Source of the DNA: Streptomyces genisteinicus
GTDB taxonomy: Bacteria > Actinomycetota > Actinomycetes > Streptomycetales > Streptomycetaceae
NCBI RefSeq assembly: GCF_014489615.1
Contig: NZ_CP060825.1
Location: 1 to 64,000 of the forward strand
Direction of reading: 5' to 3'
Length of the DNA stretch: 64,000 bases
The position numbers and the translations under genes were made by a program. The notes beneath the pieces were generated by a model. It was given only the letters and a program-made list of their open reading frames with translations, did not search any database and was not told the origin of the DNA. Below, one piece after another: positions 9,571 through 17,491 of this stretch (positions are counted from its first letter, which is position 1; the number at the start of each line of letters is the position of its first letter).

Positions 9571-9683
9571 GCACGCCTCGGCAAGCCGCTACGGGCCAAG
9601 GAAGTCGACACACCCTCGGCCATGAACTGCGCCGAAGAACGTCGAGGGTACCCGCGCCAAACTGAAACGCCTCAGCCAGGACA

Positions 9684-9827
9684 GGGAAGAGGTTCGTCGC
9701 CGCGGCTGCCGCCCGGCGGGTCGCGCCGAGAGGCCGTGTGCTGGTCGTTGGTCCCAGACCGGCGTTGCTGTGGCGGGCGGCACGGGAATGGCGCGCGTTC
9801 GGGTATGCGGGCCGATCTCAGCGGCGT
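9684..9827 (+). pseudogene. Second helicase fragment, similar to the one at 505-646
   Basis: The stretch around CGCGCCGAGAGGCCGTGTGC matches the first helicase remnant (CGCGCCGAGGGGCCGTGTGC near 541-560) and stays alignable for about 140 bp. It encodes a damaged RVAPRGRVLV ... REWRAFGYAG segment just after motif I. The Walker A GKT has become GKR, and no open frame extends to the later motifs. It is a short scrap of a paralogue or a duplicated piece. Confidence 0.6.
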
Positions 9828-9896
9828 ACTGGTCTTGGGGCGCAGCATGAGCGGCGTCGAACTCCGCTTCCGCAGGGGCTTCGGCAGTGGTGCGTG

Positions 9897-10358
9897 TCAG
9901 GAAGGGAGTCGCAGGACCTTGGCGAGCAGTGCGGAGAGCTGCTCGCGTTCGGCCGGGGAGAGCTCCTGGAAGGTGTCGTCCAGGAAGTCGGGGACTGCGT
10001 GCTCGGCTTCGGTGAGGAGCCGGCGGCCCGATGTGGTGACGGTGACCGCGTAGGCCCGGCGGTCCCCCGCGTCGCGTTCGCGGCGGACGTGTCCCGCCTG
10101 CTCCAGGCCGTCGCAGATGCCGACCATGACGCTGCGGTCGATGCGCAGCTGATCGCTCAGAGCACGCTGGGAGCTGGGGCCGACCTCGGCGAGCATCTTG
10201 AGGACCAGATGGGACCCGACGCCGATGCCCGATTCGGCTGCCCTGGCCTCCGCGGCGCGGGCGACGAGGGACGAGGCCCGGCACAGCGCGATGTCCAGGC
10301 GTTCGGCAGCGAGGGTGGAGAAGTAACCGGCCTCGCGGTCCGCTGCCTTGGGCGGCAT
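9897..10358 (-). CDS. MarR family transcriptional regulator
   Basis: A 153-residue winged-helix repressor. It has the MarR layout: an N-terminal dimerisation helix, then a wHTH with SQRALSDQLRIDRSVMVGICDGLEQAGHV, a wing motif (RERDAGDRRAYAVTVT), and a C-terminal helix with LSPAEREQLSALLAKVL. The start at 10358 has AGGAGGT upstream. It is divergent from a nitroreductase gene, and the intergenic region carries two matching CATCTG-N4-CAGAT sites, so autoregulation plus control of the neighbour is likely. MarR ligands are often phenolics, quinones or oxidants, but the inducer here is not inferable. Confidence 0.9.
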   Translation of the reverse strand: MPPKAADREAGYFSTLAAERLDIALCRASSLVARAAEARAAESGIGVGSHLVLKMLAEVGPSSQRALSDQLRIDRSVMVGICDGLEQAGHVRRERDAGDRRAYAVTVTTSGRRLLTEAEHAVPDFLDDTFQELSPAEREQLSALLAKVLRLPS

Positions 10359-10412
10359 CGGGCCCACCTCCTGTGCGTGTGCGGCGATCAGGGTGCCGAT
10401 CCTACCAAAATT

Positions 10413-10428
10413 CATCTGACCACAGATT
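10413..10428. promoter_or_regulatory. Candidate MarR operator 1
   Basis: CATCTG-ACCA-CAGATT is an imperfect inverted repeat with the same 6-4-6 spacing as the perfect site at 10466-10481. It lies about 55 bp upstream of the marR-type start, where repressor binding would block that promoter. Confidence 0.5.
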
Positions 10429-10430
10429 GT

Positions 10431-10458
10431 TTGCATGCCTCTCGAAATTTTGTATGCT
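10431..10458 (+). promoter_or_regulatory. Candidate promoter of the nitroreductase gene
   Basis: TTGCAT at 10431-10436 and TATGCT at 10453-10458 are separated by 16 bp and lie between the two putative MarR operators. The start of transcription would fall around 10465, right on operator 2, so repression would be direct. Confidence 0.45.
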
Positions 10459-10465
10459 CCTCAAT

Positions 10466-10481
10466 CATCTGTTGGCAGATG
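10466..10481. promoter_or_regulatory. Candidate MarR operator 2 (perfect palindrome)
   Basis: CATCTG-TTGG-CAGATG, with perfect 6-bp arms. A further half-site CAGATG follows at about 10490-10495. It is the second copy of the site at 10413-10428, 53 bp away (about five helical turns). Confidence 0.55.
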
Positions 10482-10568
10482 GTCTTCAGACAGATGGAGC
10501 TGCTGTGCTCGGCCAGACGGCTCCCCCGCGACGCCCCCGCCCGCACACACAGAACAGAGGAAGCGGCC

Positions 10569-11258
10569 GTGACCCTGGATCTGACCCCCGACCAACTTCT
10601 GTCGACCACACGCGCCGTGCGCAAACGCCTCGACCTGGACCGCCCCGTCCCGCGCTCCCTCATCGAGGAGTGCGTGGACCTGGCCACGCAGGCGCCGACC
10701 GGCCGCAACAGGCAGCGCTGGCACTTCGTCGTCGTCACCGAAGCCGCCCAGCGGCGGGCCGTGGCCGACATCTTCCTGCGTGCGCTGCCGCTGGCCACCG
10801 GCCACCCGCTGACCGAACGCGACGCGTGGCGCATGAACTACGCCGCCGGCTCCACCGAGCGGGTCTTCGACGGCCTGCGTCATCTGGCCGCCAACATCCA
10901 CCGGGTGCCCGCCTTCGTGATCCCCGGCGTGGAGGGCCGCACCGACCAAGCGCCCGTGACCGTGCAGGCCGGGGCGTGGGGCTCGATCCTGCCGGCGGTG
11001 TGGAGTTTCATGCTGGCGGCCCGGGCGCGCGGCCTGGGCACCACCTGGACGACAGCGCAGGGCCCGCTGGAACGGGAGTTGGCCGCCGTGCTCGGCGTTC
11101 CGTACGACGAGATCATGCTGGCAGCGTTCCTCCCGCTGGCCTACACGATCGGTACCGACTTCCGGCCTGCCAGGCGGATCCCTCGCGAGCACGTCCTGCA
11201 CTGGGACCGATGGGGGAAGCCGGGCGCCGTCACCCGGGCTGCTGCGGACGGCCCCTGA
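10569..11258 (+). CDS. Nitroreductase family protein
   Basis: A 229-residue FMN-dependent nitroreductase-type oxidoreductase. The N-terminus has TTRAVRKRLDLDRPV (the usual RRSVRxF region). It is followed by EECVDLATQAPTGRNRQRWHFVVV, which contacts FMN, and near the end by RGLGTTWTT, typical of the cofactor loop. The GTG start at 10569 is set by GAGGAAG upstream and by loss of similarity before it. It probably reduces nitro compounds, quinones or enoates with NAD(P)H. It is divergent from and probably repressed by the MarR gene, a common oxidant or xenobiotic response pair. Confidence 0.88.
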   Translation: MTLDLTPDQLLSTTRAVRKRLDLDRPVPRSLIEECVDLATQAPTGRNRQRWHFVVVTEAAQRRAVADIFLRALPLATGHPLTERDAWRMNYAAGSTERVFDGLRHLAANIHRVPAFVIPGVEGRTDQAPVTVQAGAWGSILPAVWSFMLAARARGLGTTWTTAQGPLERELAAVLGVPYDEIMLAAFLPLAYTIGTDFRPARRIPREHVLHWDRWGKPGAVTRAAADGP

Positions 11259-11420
11259 ACGCACCCGGGCGACGCCGCCGGGTGTCGGGGCGATCCGGCG
11301 GCGTCGATGACGTCCTCGACGACATGTGGGTGCGCGACGTAAGCCCGGGGCCCGGACACAAGGGCACCTCAGCCGTGCCGATCCACCCCGGCCGTTGCCT
11401 CCATCGCGGCGGCGGCCTGC

Positions 11421-12506
11421 CTACGGTCCCTGCGCGCCGGGTTCGCTGTCGTCCTCGGCTGCCGGCTCCTCCTCCCCCGCTTCGTGCGGGCGATTTCTGC
11501 CGCGCAGTTCCTGGTGCTCGGCGGACCGATAGCAGGACTCGTCGAACCGGTCGAGCAGGGCGGCGAGTTCCTTCACCGCCGAGGTGGCGTCCTGGCGGGA
11601 GATCCGGTCCGCCGCGGCAAGTTCGAGGCAGCGGCGGTGCTGTGCGGCCAGGGGTGCCCACTCGGCCGCGGCGGCCAGGTGCTCGATCACCGCCGTCAGC
11701 GGATCCGCGGGCTCCGGGCCGCGGAAGGCGAAGCTGTACCAGGAGGCGACCTGGGCGTCGATCAGGGCCGCCGCCTTTCGCAGCGCCTGCGCGCGCTGAG
11801 AGGTCGTCACCGCGGCGCCGATCCACGGCATGACGGGAGTGCACGGCACGGGTCGGAACGCGCCCGTCACCCTGGTGTGCAGGTCCCGCGCCGCGGTGAG
11901 GAGGGGAACGGTGAGTGCGTGGCCCTCGGACCAGGTGCCCAGCAGAGCGGAATCGCGCAGGTCCCCGGCGGCAGCCAGGGTTTCCAGGGGGCCGGCGGCG
12001 TCGGGCAGCAGATCGGTCAACTCCTGCGCACCGAGTTCCCCGTATGCGACGCCGGGACCGAGCGCGTATCTCAGGACGCGGTACCGGTACGCCGTGGCTG
12101 CCCCGGCCGCCTCCCTGACGCTGATGTAGGGCACAAGCGCGGCCTTCTCCCGCTTCCGGTCCTTGTAGGCGTCGCTCGCCAGTGTGCCCAGGTACTGGAG
12201 CATGGCGAGGACGGGTGGACCGGATCTGTCCATGATCTTCATCTGCGCCGACTGCGCGTCCAGTGCTCGCTGTACGTTCCGTTTGCCCTCCGGACGGGTG
12301 TCCACCGGAGAGAAGCGTTCGGCGTTCGGCGCAGGGAGTTGGTTCTCCTTCCGATCGTCCCAGGTGCCGTGGGCTATCGGGCGCGGGTCCGGCTCATGGG
12401 TCACGAAGCCTCCGTCTTGTCGCCGGGCCAGGAAGATCCGCATGGTCGCGTTCGTACCCTTGCGGCGTTCGTACCCACGAGGCGGGCGGGGTGAACGGGG
12501 GGCCAT
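11421..12506 (-). CDS. Hypothetical protein, about 361 aa
   Basis: A soluble protein of unknown family. The N-terminal 20 residues are Arg/Pro-rich and may not be translated: ATG 12443 (MRIFLARRQDGG) is an alternative start, while 12506 has a GAGG about 9 nt upstream. The middle is helix-rich (PPVLAMLQYLGTLASDAYKDRKREK, then alpha-helical Ala/Leu segments), and the C-terminus ends in an acidic, low-complexity Glu/Asp tail (EAGEEEPAAEDDSEPG). No signal peptide or membrane segment. Neighbours give no clue. Confidence 0.6.
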   Translation of the reverse strand: MAPRSPRPPRGYERRKGTNATMRIFLARRQDGGFVTHEPDPRPIAHGTWDDRKENQLPAPNAERFSPVDTRPEGKRNVQRALDAQSAQMKIMDRSGPPVLAMLQYLGTLASDAYKDRKREKAALVPYISVREAAGAATAYRYRVLRYALGPGVAYGELGAQELTDLLPDAAGPLETLAAAGDLRDSALLGTWSEGHALTVPLLTAARDLHTRVTGAFRPVPCTPVMPWIGAAVTTSQRAQALRKAAALIDAQVASWYSFAFRGPEPADPLTAVIEHLAAAAEWAPLAAQHRRCLELAAADRISRQDATSAVKELAALLDRFDESCYRSAEHQELRGRNRPHEAGEEEPAAEDDSEPGAQGP

Positions 12507-12731
12507 GGCCGGTGCCTCGCGGACCCGGCGAGTGACGTCACCGGTGGGTCCACTGACTACCCGGTGAACAGCGGGCTCTGGAAACGCAACCCTGCGAATG
12601 ATCCCCGCCGGACACGCAGGCAGAGCCGGCCGATTCACTCGGCCTCGCCCACCGAGCGTCGTCGGGCATTCGCCGCCGATGCCCGCAGCGGCGGCTTCGG
12701 CATCTCGCTGCGAGGCCTGCCGGCTCTCACC

Positions 12732-13136
12732 TCATTGCGGCCGACGACTCGTCGCTGACTCCAGGAACGCGATCACCAGCGGGTCCGAGTGCGGCGCGAC
12801 GTAGTCGTAGGTGGGGGCGTCGACGTGGCAATGATCGCTTGCGTCCGCCTCTGAGGCGAAGCCCTCGATGCTGTCGGCGAGGAGGTCGAGAGCTTCCCGT
12901 CCTCCCCTGATCCTCAGGACCTGGCCTTCCGTGACGATCGAAAGGGCGGGCTGCTCCGGGTCCTCCCGAAACGCGATCTGCGACAGCGACCTCTCGTAAG
13001 GAGAGGGGCGCGGGTTGTCCGAGAGATCGCGGCTTCCGGCCCTCTCCCGCAACTGCTGCCCGAGCAGCAGCAGTCCCTGACGCGTCCCGGAGAGCTCGAG
13101 CTCTCGCGTTGTCCCGCTGTACAGAACCTGCAGCAT
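12732..13136 (-). CDS. Imm32-like small protein, 134 aa
   Basis: A small soluble protein with an N-terminal beta-rich part (MLQVLYSGTTRELELSG) followed by an RQGLLLLGQQL helix. It then has a second beta-helix repeat (GQVLRIRGGREALDLLADSI), and ends in an HCHVDAPTYDYVAPHSDPLVI stretch. The layout resembles Imm32-type immunity proteins of polymorphic toxin systems, but the match is by eye and partial. The start at 13136 has GGAGGG 5 nt upstream. No cognate toxin gene is visible nearby. Confidence 0.55.
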   Translation of the reverse strand: MLQVLYSGTTRELELSGTRQGLLLLGQQLRERAGSRDLSDNPRPSPYERSLSQIAFREDPEQPALSIVTEGQVLRIRGGREALDLLADSIEGFASEADASDHCHVDAPTYDYVAPHSDPLVIAFLESATSRRPQ

Positions 13137-13376
13137 CGCGTTCCCTCCACCCCGCCGGTCGTACAGTTTGCCAGGACTCCCAGGATTGACCCCCGATCGA
13201 CCCCCGCAGGCCGCTCATCGAACAACAGCGCCGTAAGCTGACGCTTCCTCAGCAGAGCCGTCCACACAGGTCGGCGGCCGCAGGCTCCTGACCTCGAAAG
13301 CGGGGCCCGGGGAAGGGGCTGCCCGGCACCCCGTCAAGGTCTGGGCGGTCTGTTGTTGCACCTGCCGTAGCGGCAT

Positions 13377-13398
13377 GTGGTGTCGTCGAAGGCACCAC
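13377..13398. promoter_or_regulatory. Inverted repeat upstream of the MerR gene
   Basis: GTGGTG at 13377-13382 and CACCAC at 13393-13398 flank 10 bp. They lie 23 bp before the MerR start codon, so this could be an autoregulatory site or a leader hairpin. Function inferred only from position. Confidence 0.3.
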
Positions 13399-13420
13399 AG
13401 CACGAAAGGCCCCGTCTGCG

Positions 13421-14263
13421 ATGTACCCCTCCCCCACGCCTCCCCGCGAGGTCAAGATCGGCGATGCCGCCGCCTTCGCCGGAACCACTCCGCGCGCCAT
13501 TCGTCACTACCATCAGATCGGTCTGCTGCCCGAGCCCGTGCGAGGCGGCGACGGGCGCCGCCGCTACGGCTACGACGACATGATCCGCCTGCTGTGGATT
13601 CGCAAGATGGCGGAAGCCGGCATCAGCCTGAACGACATGAGGCCCGCTTTCGGCGAAGCCCGGAACGTCGAGGACGTTCTGGACCGGCTGGAGGAGTCCC
13701 TCGCCGCCCAGGAAGCCGCCATCAAGCGCCGGCGCGCGGCAGTTCAGCGGCTGCGCGCCGTGGGCAGCCCCCTCGGGCTGCTCTCCCCCATGGTCACCGA
13801 CCGGCTCAGCCAGCTGCCTCCCGGCTCGCTGCGCCCCTCCGACCTGGACGCCCTGCTGGTCACGGAACGGATCTTCGGACCGCTGGGCGCCGCGATCCAG
13901 GCCAGCGTGTTCGTCGTCCTTGCGACCCATCCCGCGCTGCGGGCCGAAGCCGACCGCCTCGACGCGGCCGACGCCGCCCTCGACGACACCGTCGACCCCC
14001 ACGACCCGCAGGTCGACGAACTCGCCGCCCGGCACTGCGCCCACCACAAGGCCCTGCTCCAAGCCATCGAGGCGGCTGGTCTGGACGAGGACGAGGAGAG
14101 GCTCTTCGACCTCCACGACGACGAGGCGGACGGCAAGGAGCACAATGCGATGAGTGCCTTCGAAGCAGTGACCACAATGCCCTACGGGTTCTCTCCGGCA
14201 CGGACGCGGTGCATGGAACTCACCGCGCGACTCCTCTACGGAGACTCATCGGCGGACACCTGA
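13421..14263 (+). CDS. MerR family transcriptional regulator
   Basis: A 280-residue regulator. The N-terminal winged HTH reads KIGDAAAFAGTTPRAIRHYH, then GLLPEPVRGGDGRRRYGYDD, the classic MerR signature. The effector part is long (about 200 residues), helical and acidic, with coiled-coil text (EESLAAQEAAIKRRRAAVQRL), and is not the short cysteine-bearing metal-sensor type. It therefore more likely senses a small organic molecule or protein partner. No target gene is obvious: the next genes are on the opposite strand. Confidence 0.88.
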   Translation: MYPSPTPPREVKIGDAAAFAGTTPRAIRHYHQIGLLPEPVRGGDGRRRYGYDDMIRLLWIRKMAEAGISLNDMRPAFGEARNVEDVLDRLEESLAAQEAAIKRRRAAVQRLRAVGSPLGLLSPMVTDRLSQLPPGSLRPSDLDALLVTERIFGPLGAAIQASVFVVLATHPALRAEADRLDAADAALDDTVDPHDPQVDELAARHCAHHKALLQAIEAAGLDEDEERLFDLHDDEADGKEHNAMSAFEAVTTMPYGFSPARTRCMELTARLLYGDSSADT

Positions 14264-14496
14264 TACCGGGTGCGGCCGTGCGCGAGCCGGGGCCGGTCCC
14301 ACGGTCCGGGCTGCCCGCTCCTCGAAACCCCGCTTCGCCGACCGCCGGAGCCGGTGGGACGAAGCCAGTGGGACGAGGGGCGTCCTCGGGCGTCCTGAAG
14401 GCTCGGGCTGGTTTCGTGGGCCTTCGCCTTCGCCGGGCTGCAAACGCCCGTGGAGGTCGTCACGGCGAGTGGGGGAGCCGGTTCCGATCGTGCGGA

Positions 14497-15267
14497 TCAC
14501 CGCAGGGCGAATGCCAGATCTCGCGCCCGCACGTGCTCGCGCGGTCCAGCCGCTCGCAGGACGACGTCCAGGACGCGTGCCGGATCGGCTGCGTAGGCGT
14601 GCGAGAACCACGCCATATTGGCCTCCACCACGACCCAGCGGTGTCCTGGACGGTATGGGTCCAGCAACTGCCCGACGTCCACGACGACGGCACTCGGCAG
14701 CGTGTGTCCGGCTGCGGCGGCCAGCCGGTCGGCGAACTCGGTGATCTGCGCGGTGACGGCCCGGTCGGCGCGCTCCGTACCGAACGGGCACGAGTCGAGC
14801 CGGCCGAACACCGCGTACCGACTCGCCGTGGCGATCCGGCCGTCCAACAGGAACAGCCTGTACTCGGCCGCGAAGGTCACCACATCGGACAGGAGCACCG
14901 GTGTTGTCGGGTCCAGTGAGGAGGGCAGCCGGGAGCCGTCGGTGTACACGTCTGCCGGGAAGGACTTGTCGCGGGGCGGCTTCATGAACGTCGGCCGGTC
15001 GATCGCCCACGCGTCCGCGATAATCCCTGCCCGTACCCGGCGGCCGGTGAACTCTTCCGGCAACTCGGCGAGCCAGTCGTCACCCGGCTCAAGCAAGGCG
15101 ATCCCGAGCCGGCCGGCCAGCCGCGCACCCGCGACCGGTCCGCCGTACCAGTACGCAGGGCCTGCGAGGCCGGCCTCCTCAGCCGCCCTGACCGGCATCC
15201 CCCGGCCTGCCGCCTCGACGGCCAGCAGTTCCATCGTCGATGTCCGCCGCCCAGGCATGACAAGCAC
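14497..15267 (-). CDS. ATP-grasp domain protein (DUF4343-like)
   Basis: A roughly 256-residue ATP-grasp-type ligase or kinase. The text THPTFMKPPRDKSF-like (PTFMKPPRDKSFPADVY) marks the nucleotide-binding lysine region. LSDVVTFAAEYRLFLLDGRI and VVVDVGQLLDPYRPGHRWVVVEANMAW match the metal-binding C-terminal half (Asp and Glu/Asn). The GTG at 15267 has AAGGAGG 5 nt upstream and is preferred over the more upstream GTG at 15288. Such single-domain ATP-grasp proteins occur in peptide-ligating or RNA-ligating contexts, but no partner gene is adjacent and the substrate is unknown. Confidence 0.75.
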   Translation of the reverse strand: MLVMPGRRTSTMELLAVEAAGRGMPVRAAEEAGLAGPAYWYGGPVAGARLAGRLGIALLEPGDDWLAELPEEFTGRRVRAGIIADAWAIDRPTFMKPPRDKSFPADVYTDGSRLPSSLDPTTPVLLSDVVTFAAEYRLFLLDGRIATASRYAVFGRLDSCPFGTERADRAVTAQITEFADRLAAAAGHTLPSAVVVDVGQLLDPYRPGHRWVVVEANMAWFSHAYAADPARVLDVVLRAAGPREHVRARDLAFALR

Positions 15268-15568
15268 CGCAGCCTCCTTGAGGTCCACAAAACCGCCATG
15301 CTACGGGCTGTCCAACAGCTGCGAACGGTGCCCTGACCCGAGACCGGCTCGACCGAGTCAGGGCCACGGCCGGCGGAGGAGATTCCTTCGTCGGCACCGT
15401 ACGACACAGTTGACCAAGGGGCCTGTCCGGGTCAGGTCACGCCCGCCGGGCGGGCTGTTGTGGCCGGCGGGCTGGTACCGGACGTCGTCAGGGCACAGGC
15501 CGCCCCGCCCTCGCGGGCGAACCCGCTGCGCTCGTGGAGCTCGCCGCGCTGCGAGCCGGGTGCCTCGA

Positions 15569-16369
15569 CTACCGGTTCACGGTGCTTGCGGCGGCCTGGG
15601 CCATGAAGATGGCGATGTGAGCGGGTGGCATCGCCGCGAGCGTGCCACCGGCAGGCGACGTCCGCTCGGCGGTGGCGATCATCCTGCGGGCCGCTTCGGG
15701 TGAGAGGGGCGGGACCGGGTGTTCGAGGTAGTAGCGCTTCTCCTCGTCCCCGGTGATCCCGTCCGGCATGGCAGGGGCGTACGGCCAGAAGTAGAGGGGC
15801 GTCCCCGGCTCGATCCGCCAGCTCTCCGCGAGCGGACCGGCATCGACCACGTCGTAGCCGACGGCTTCCAGGAACCGCGTCACGGCCGTCTTGGCAGCGG
15901 CGTCGTCACCCGCGATCGGCAGCGTCGTCCGTTCGAGCCCGCCGTGCGGGCGGGCGTTGGAGTACATGTGGTTCCAGTCCAGGTTGTGCAGGCCCTTCAC
16001 CACGTGGGAGTCCTTGAGGTGTTGCTGCACGAGTTCACTCGAGGTGAGCGTCCCGGCGTCGAGGGCGGGGTGACGCCAGAACTCCGGGTAGTAGTTCGTC
16101 TGGTCCAGGACGACCTTCCCGGCGAGCTTGCCGGCCGGCAGTGCCTGGAAGCTCGCGAGCGGGACAGGAAGGGCGACGATGTCGCCCGCCTCGATCGCCT
16201 CGTCGACTGTTGCCGCGCGAGCCGGCGGACCGAGCTCCTGGACGAGTTGCGCGATCGACTCCGGGCCCCGTGAGTTGCTGAGCACAACGCTGTAGCCCGC
16301 GGCAACAGCGAGCCGGGCGACGGAGCCGCCGACCAGACCAGAGCCGATGATTCCGACGGTGGGTGCCAT
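15569..16369 (-). CDS. NADP-dependent oxidoreductase (F420:NADP-like fold)
   Basis: A 266-residue Rossmann-fold protein. It starts with GIIGSGLVGGSVARLAVAAGYSVVLSNSRG, a dinucleotide-binding site with SNSRG preferring NADP. The middle (VLDQTNYYPEF and SHVVKGLHNLDWNHMYSNARP) resembles the NADP oxidoreductase, coenzyme F420-dependent family. The substrate is unknown. The start at 16369 has AAGGAGA 9 nt upstream. It is divergent from the MmyB-like regulator at 16546, which probably controls it through the 176-bp spacer. Confidence 0.82.
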   Translation of the reverse strand: MAPTVGIIGSGLVGGSVARLAVAAGYSVVLSNSRGPESIAQLVQELGPPARAATVDEAIEAGDIVALPVPLASFQALPAGKLAGKVVLDQTNYYPEFWRHPALDAGTLTSSELVQQHLKDSHVVKGLHNLDWNHMYSNARPHGGLERTTLPIAGDDAAAKTAVTRFLEAVGYDVVDAGPLAESWRIEPGTPLYFWPYAPAMPDGITGDEEKRYYLEHPVPPLSPEAARRMIATAERTSPAGGTLAAMPPAHIAIFMAQAAASTVNR

Positions 16370-16494
16370 CGTGGCCGTCTCCTTGTTCAACAGGCGCCTC
16401 GACGGGGACGGGGGCCGCCCCTGTCTCCGGCGCATTCGGACTGACGAGTCGATCCTCGGTCGGGCCGCAGGGGTGCACCAGGCGCTGCCGTCCC

Positions 16495-16511
16495 TGGTAG
16501 TGCCGGTACCA
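16495..16511. promoter_or_regulatory. Candidate operator between oxidoreductase and XRE regulator
   Basis: TGGTA at 16495-16499 and TACCA at 16507-16511 form an inverted repeat with a 7-bp spacer. It lies 35 bp before the regulator start in the shared divergent promoter region. Confidence 0.4.
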
Positions 16512-16545
16512 CCCACCCCCTGACCAGCAGGCTCATACTGGGACC

Positions 16546-17397
16546 ATGACCCGTCACACCGAGCTCGGCCCCGCTCTGCGCGCGTGGAGAGAGCGCATCG
16601 GCCCGGCCGCGGTCGGCCTGCCGGTGGCAGGAAACCGACGCGTTCCGGGCCTGCGCCGCGAGGAACTGGCAGTCCTGGCCGGCGTCTCCGTCGACTACCT
16701 CGTACAGCTCGAGCAGGGCCGCGCCAGGAATCCCTCACCGCAGGTCCTCGCCGCCTTCACGCAGACACTGCGTCTCAATGCCGTGGAGCGCGAACTGCTC
16801 TACCGGCTGGCGGGAGCGGTCGTCCCGCCGTCCGGTACGGTGCCGCGTGAGGTGCCGGCCGGCGTGCAGCGCATGATCGATCGGATGAGCGACACCCCGC
16901 TGGCAGTCTTCACCGCCTCCTGGGACATCGTGCAGAGCAACCCGCTCTGGGTCGCGCTGTTCGGCAACCCGGTCGAGGCCGATGCCCGGTCGAGCAATCT
17001 GATCTGGGGGCATTTCGCCGCCCCGCCCGCACCTGGCGCTTCCCGCATCGAGCGAGGCGCCACGCACGCCGACGCCTTCGAGCGCATGATGGTGTCCGAC
17101 CTGCGCCGGGCTGCGGACCGGTACCCCGACGACCGCGCCGTCACGGAGCTGATCAACGGGCTGCGGGAGACCAACCGACGCTTCGCTGATCTCTGGACCC
17201 GCTACGAAACCCTGCCGATGGGGCGTTCGCACAAGACGGTCGTCCACCCCGAGCTCGACGAGATCGTCCTCGACTGCGACATCATGACCATCGAACGCGC
17301 CGACCTGCACATCGTGCTGAACTGGGCCGCTCCGGACACCGGCGCGGACGGGAAGCTCGCCCTTCTCCGCGAGCGTGCGGCCCCGGCGGCACGCTGA
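16546..17397 (+). CDS. XRE-type HTH regulator with MmyB-like ligand-binding domain
   Basis: A 283-residue regulator. The HTH lies at about residues 10-75 ([37 protein letters not shown]). The C-terminal MmyB-like PAS-fold domain follows from about residue 105 (TPLAVFTASWDIVQSNPLWVALFG, then a DLRRAADRYPDD segment). These proteins usually regulate an adjacent divergent NAD(P)-dependent enzyme (family knowledge), as here. A second copy of the same regulator-plus-enzyme arrangement occurs at 41416-43462. Confidence 0.88.
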   Translation: MTRHTELGPALRAWRERIGPAAVGLPVAGNRRVPGLRREELAVLAGVSVDYLVQLEQGRARNPSPQVLAAFTQTLRLNAVERELLYRLAGAVVPPSGTVPREVPAGVQRMIDRMSDTPLAVFTASWDIVQSNPLWVALFGNPVEADARSSNLIWGHFAAPPAPGASRIERGATHADAFERMMVSDLRRAADRYPDDRAVTELINGLRETNRRFADLWTRYETLPMGRSHKTVVHPELDEIVLDCDIMTIERADLHIVLNWAAPDTGADGKLALLRERAAPAAR

Positions 17398-17491
17398 ACT
17401 CCTGGTGCTCACGGGTCGCTCCCGCGGGGGGGTGCCTCTATGTCGTTCGTCAAGGCATCCCTGTCGGGTTTGGGTGGTTTGGGTGGTGGGG

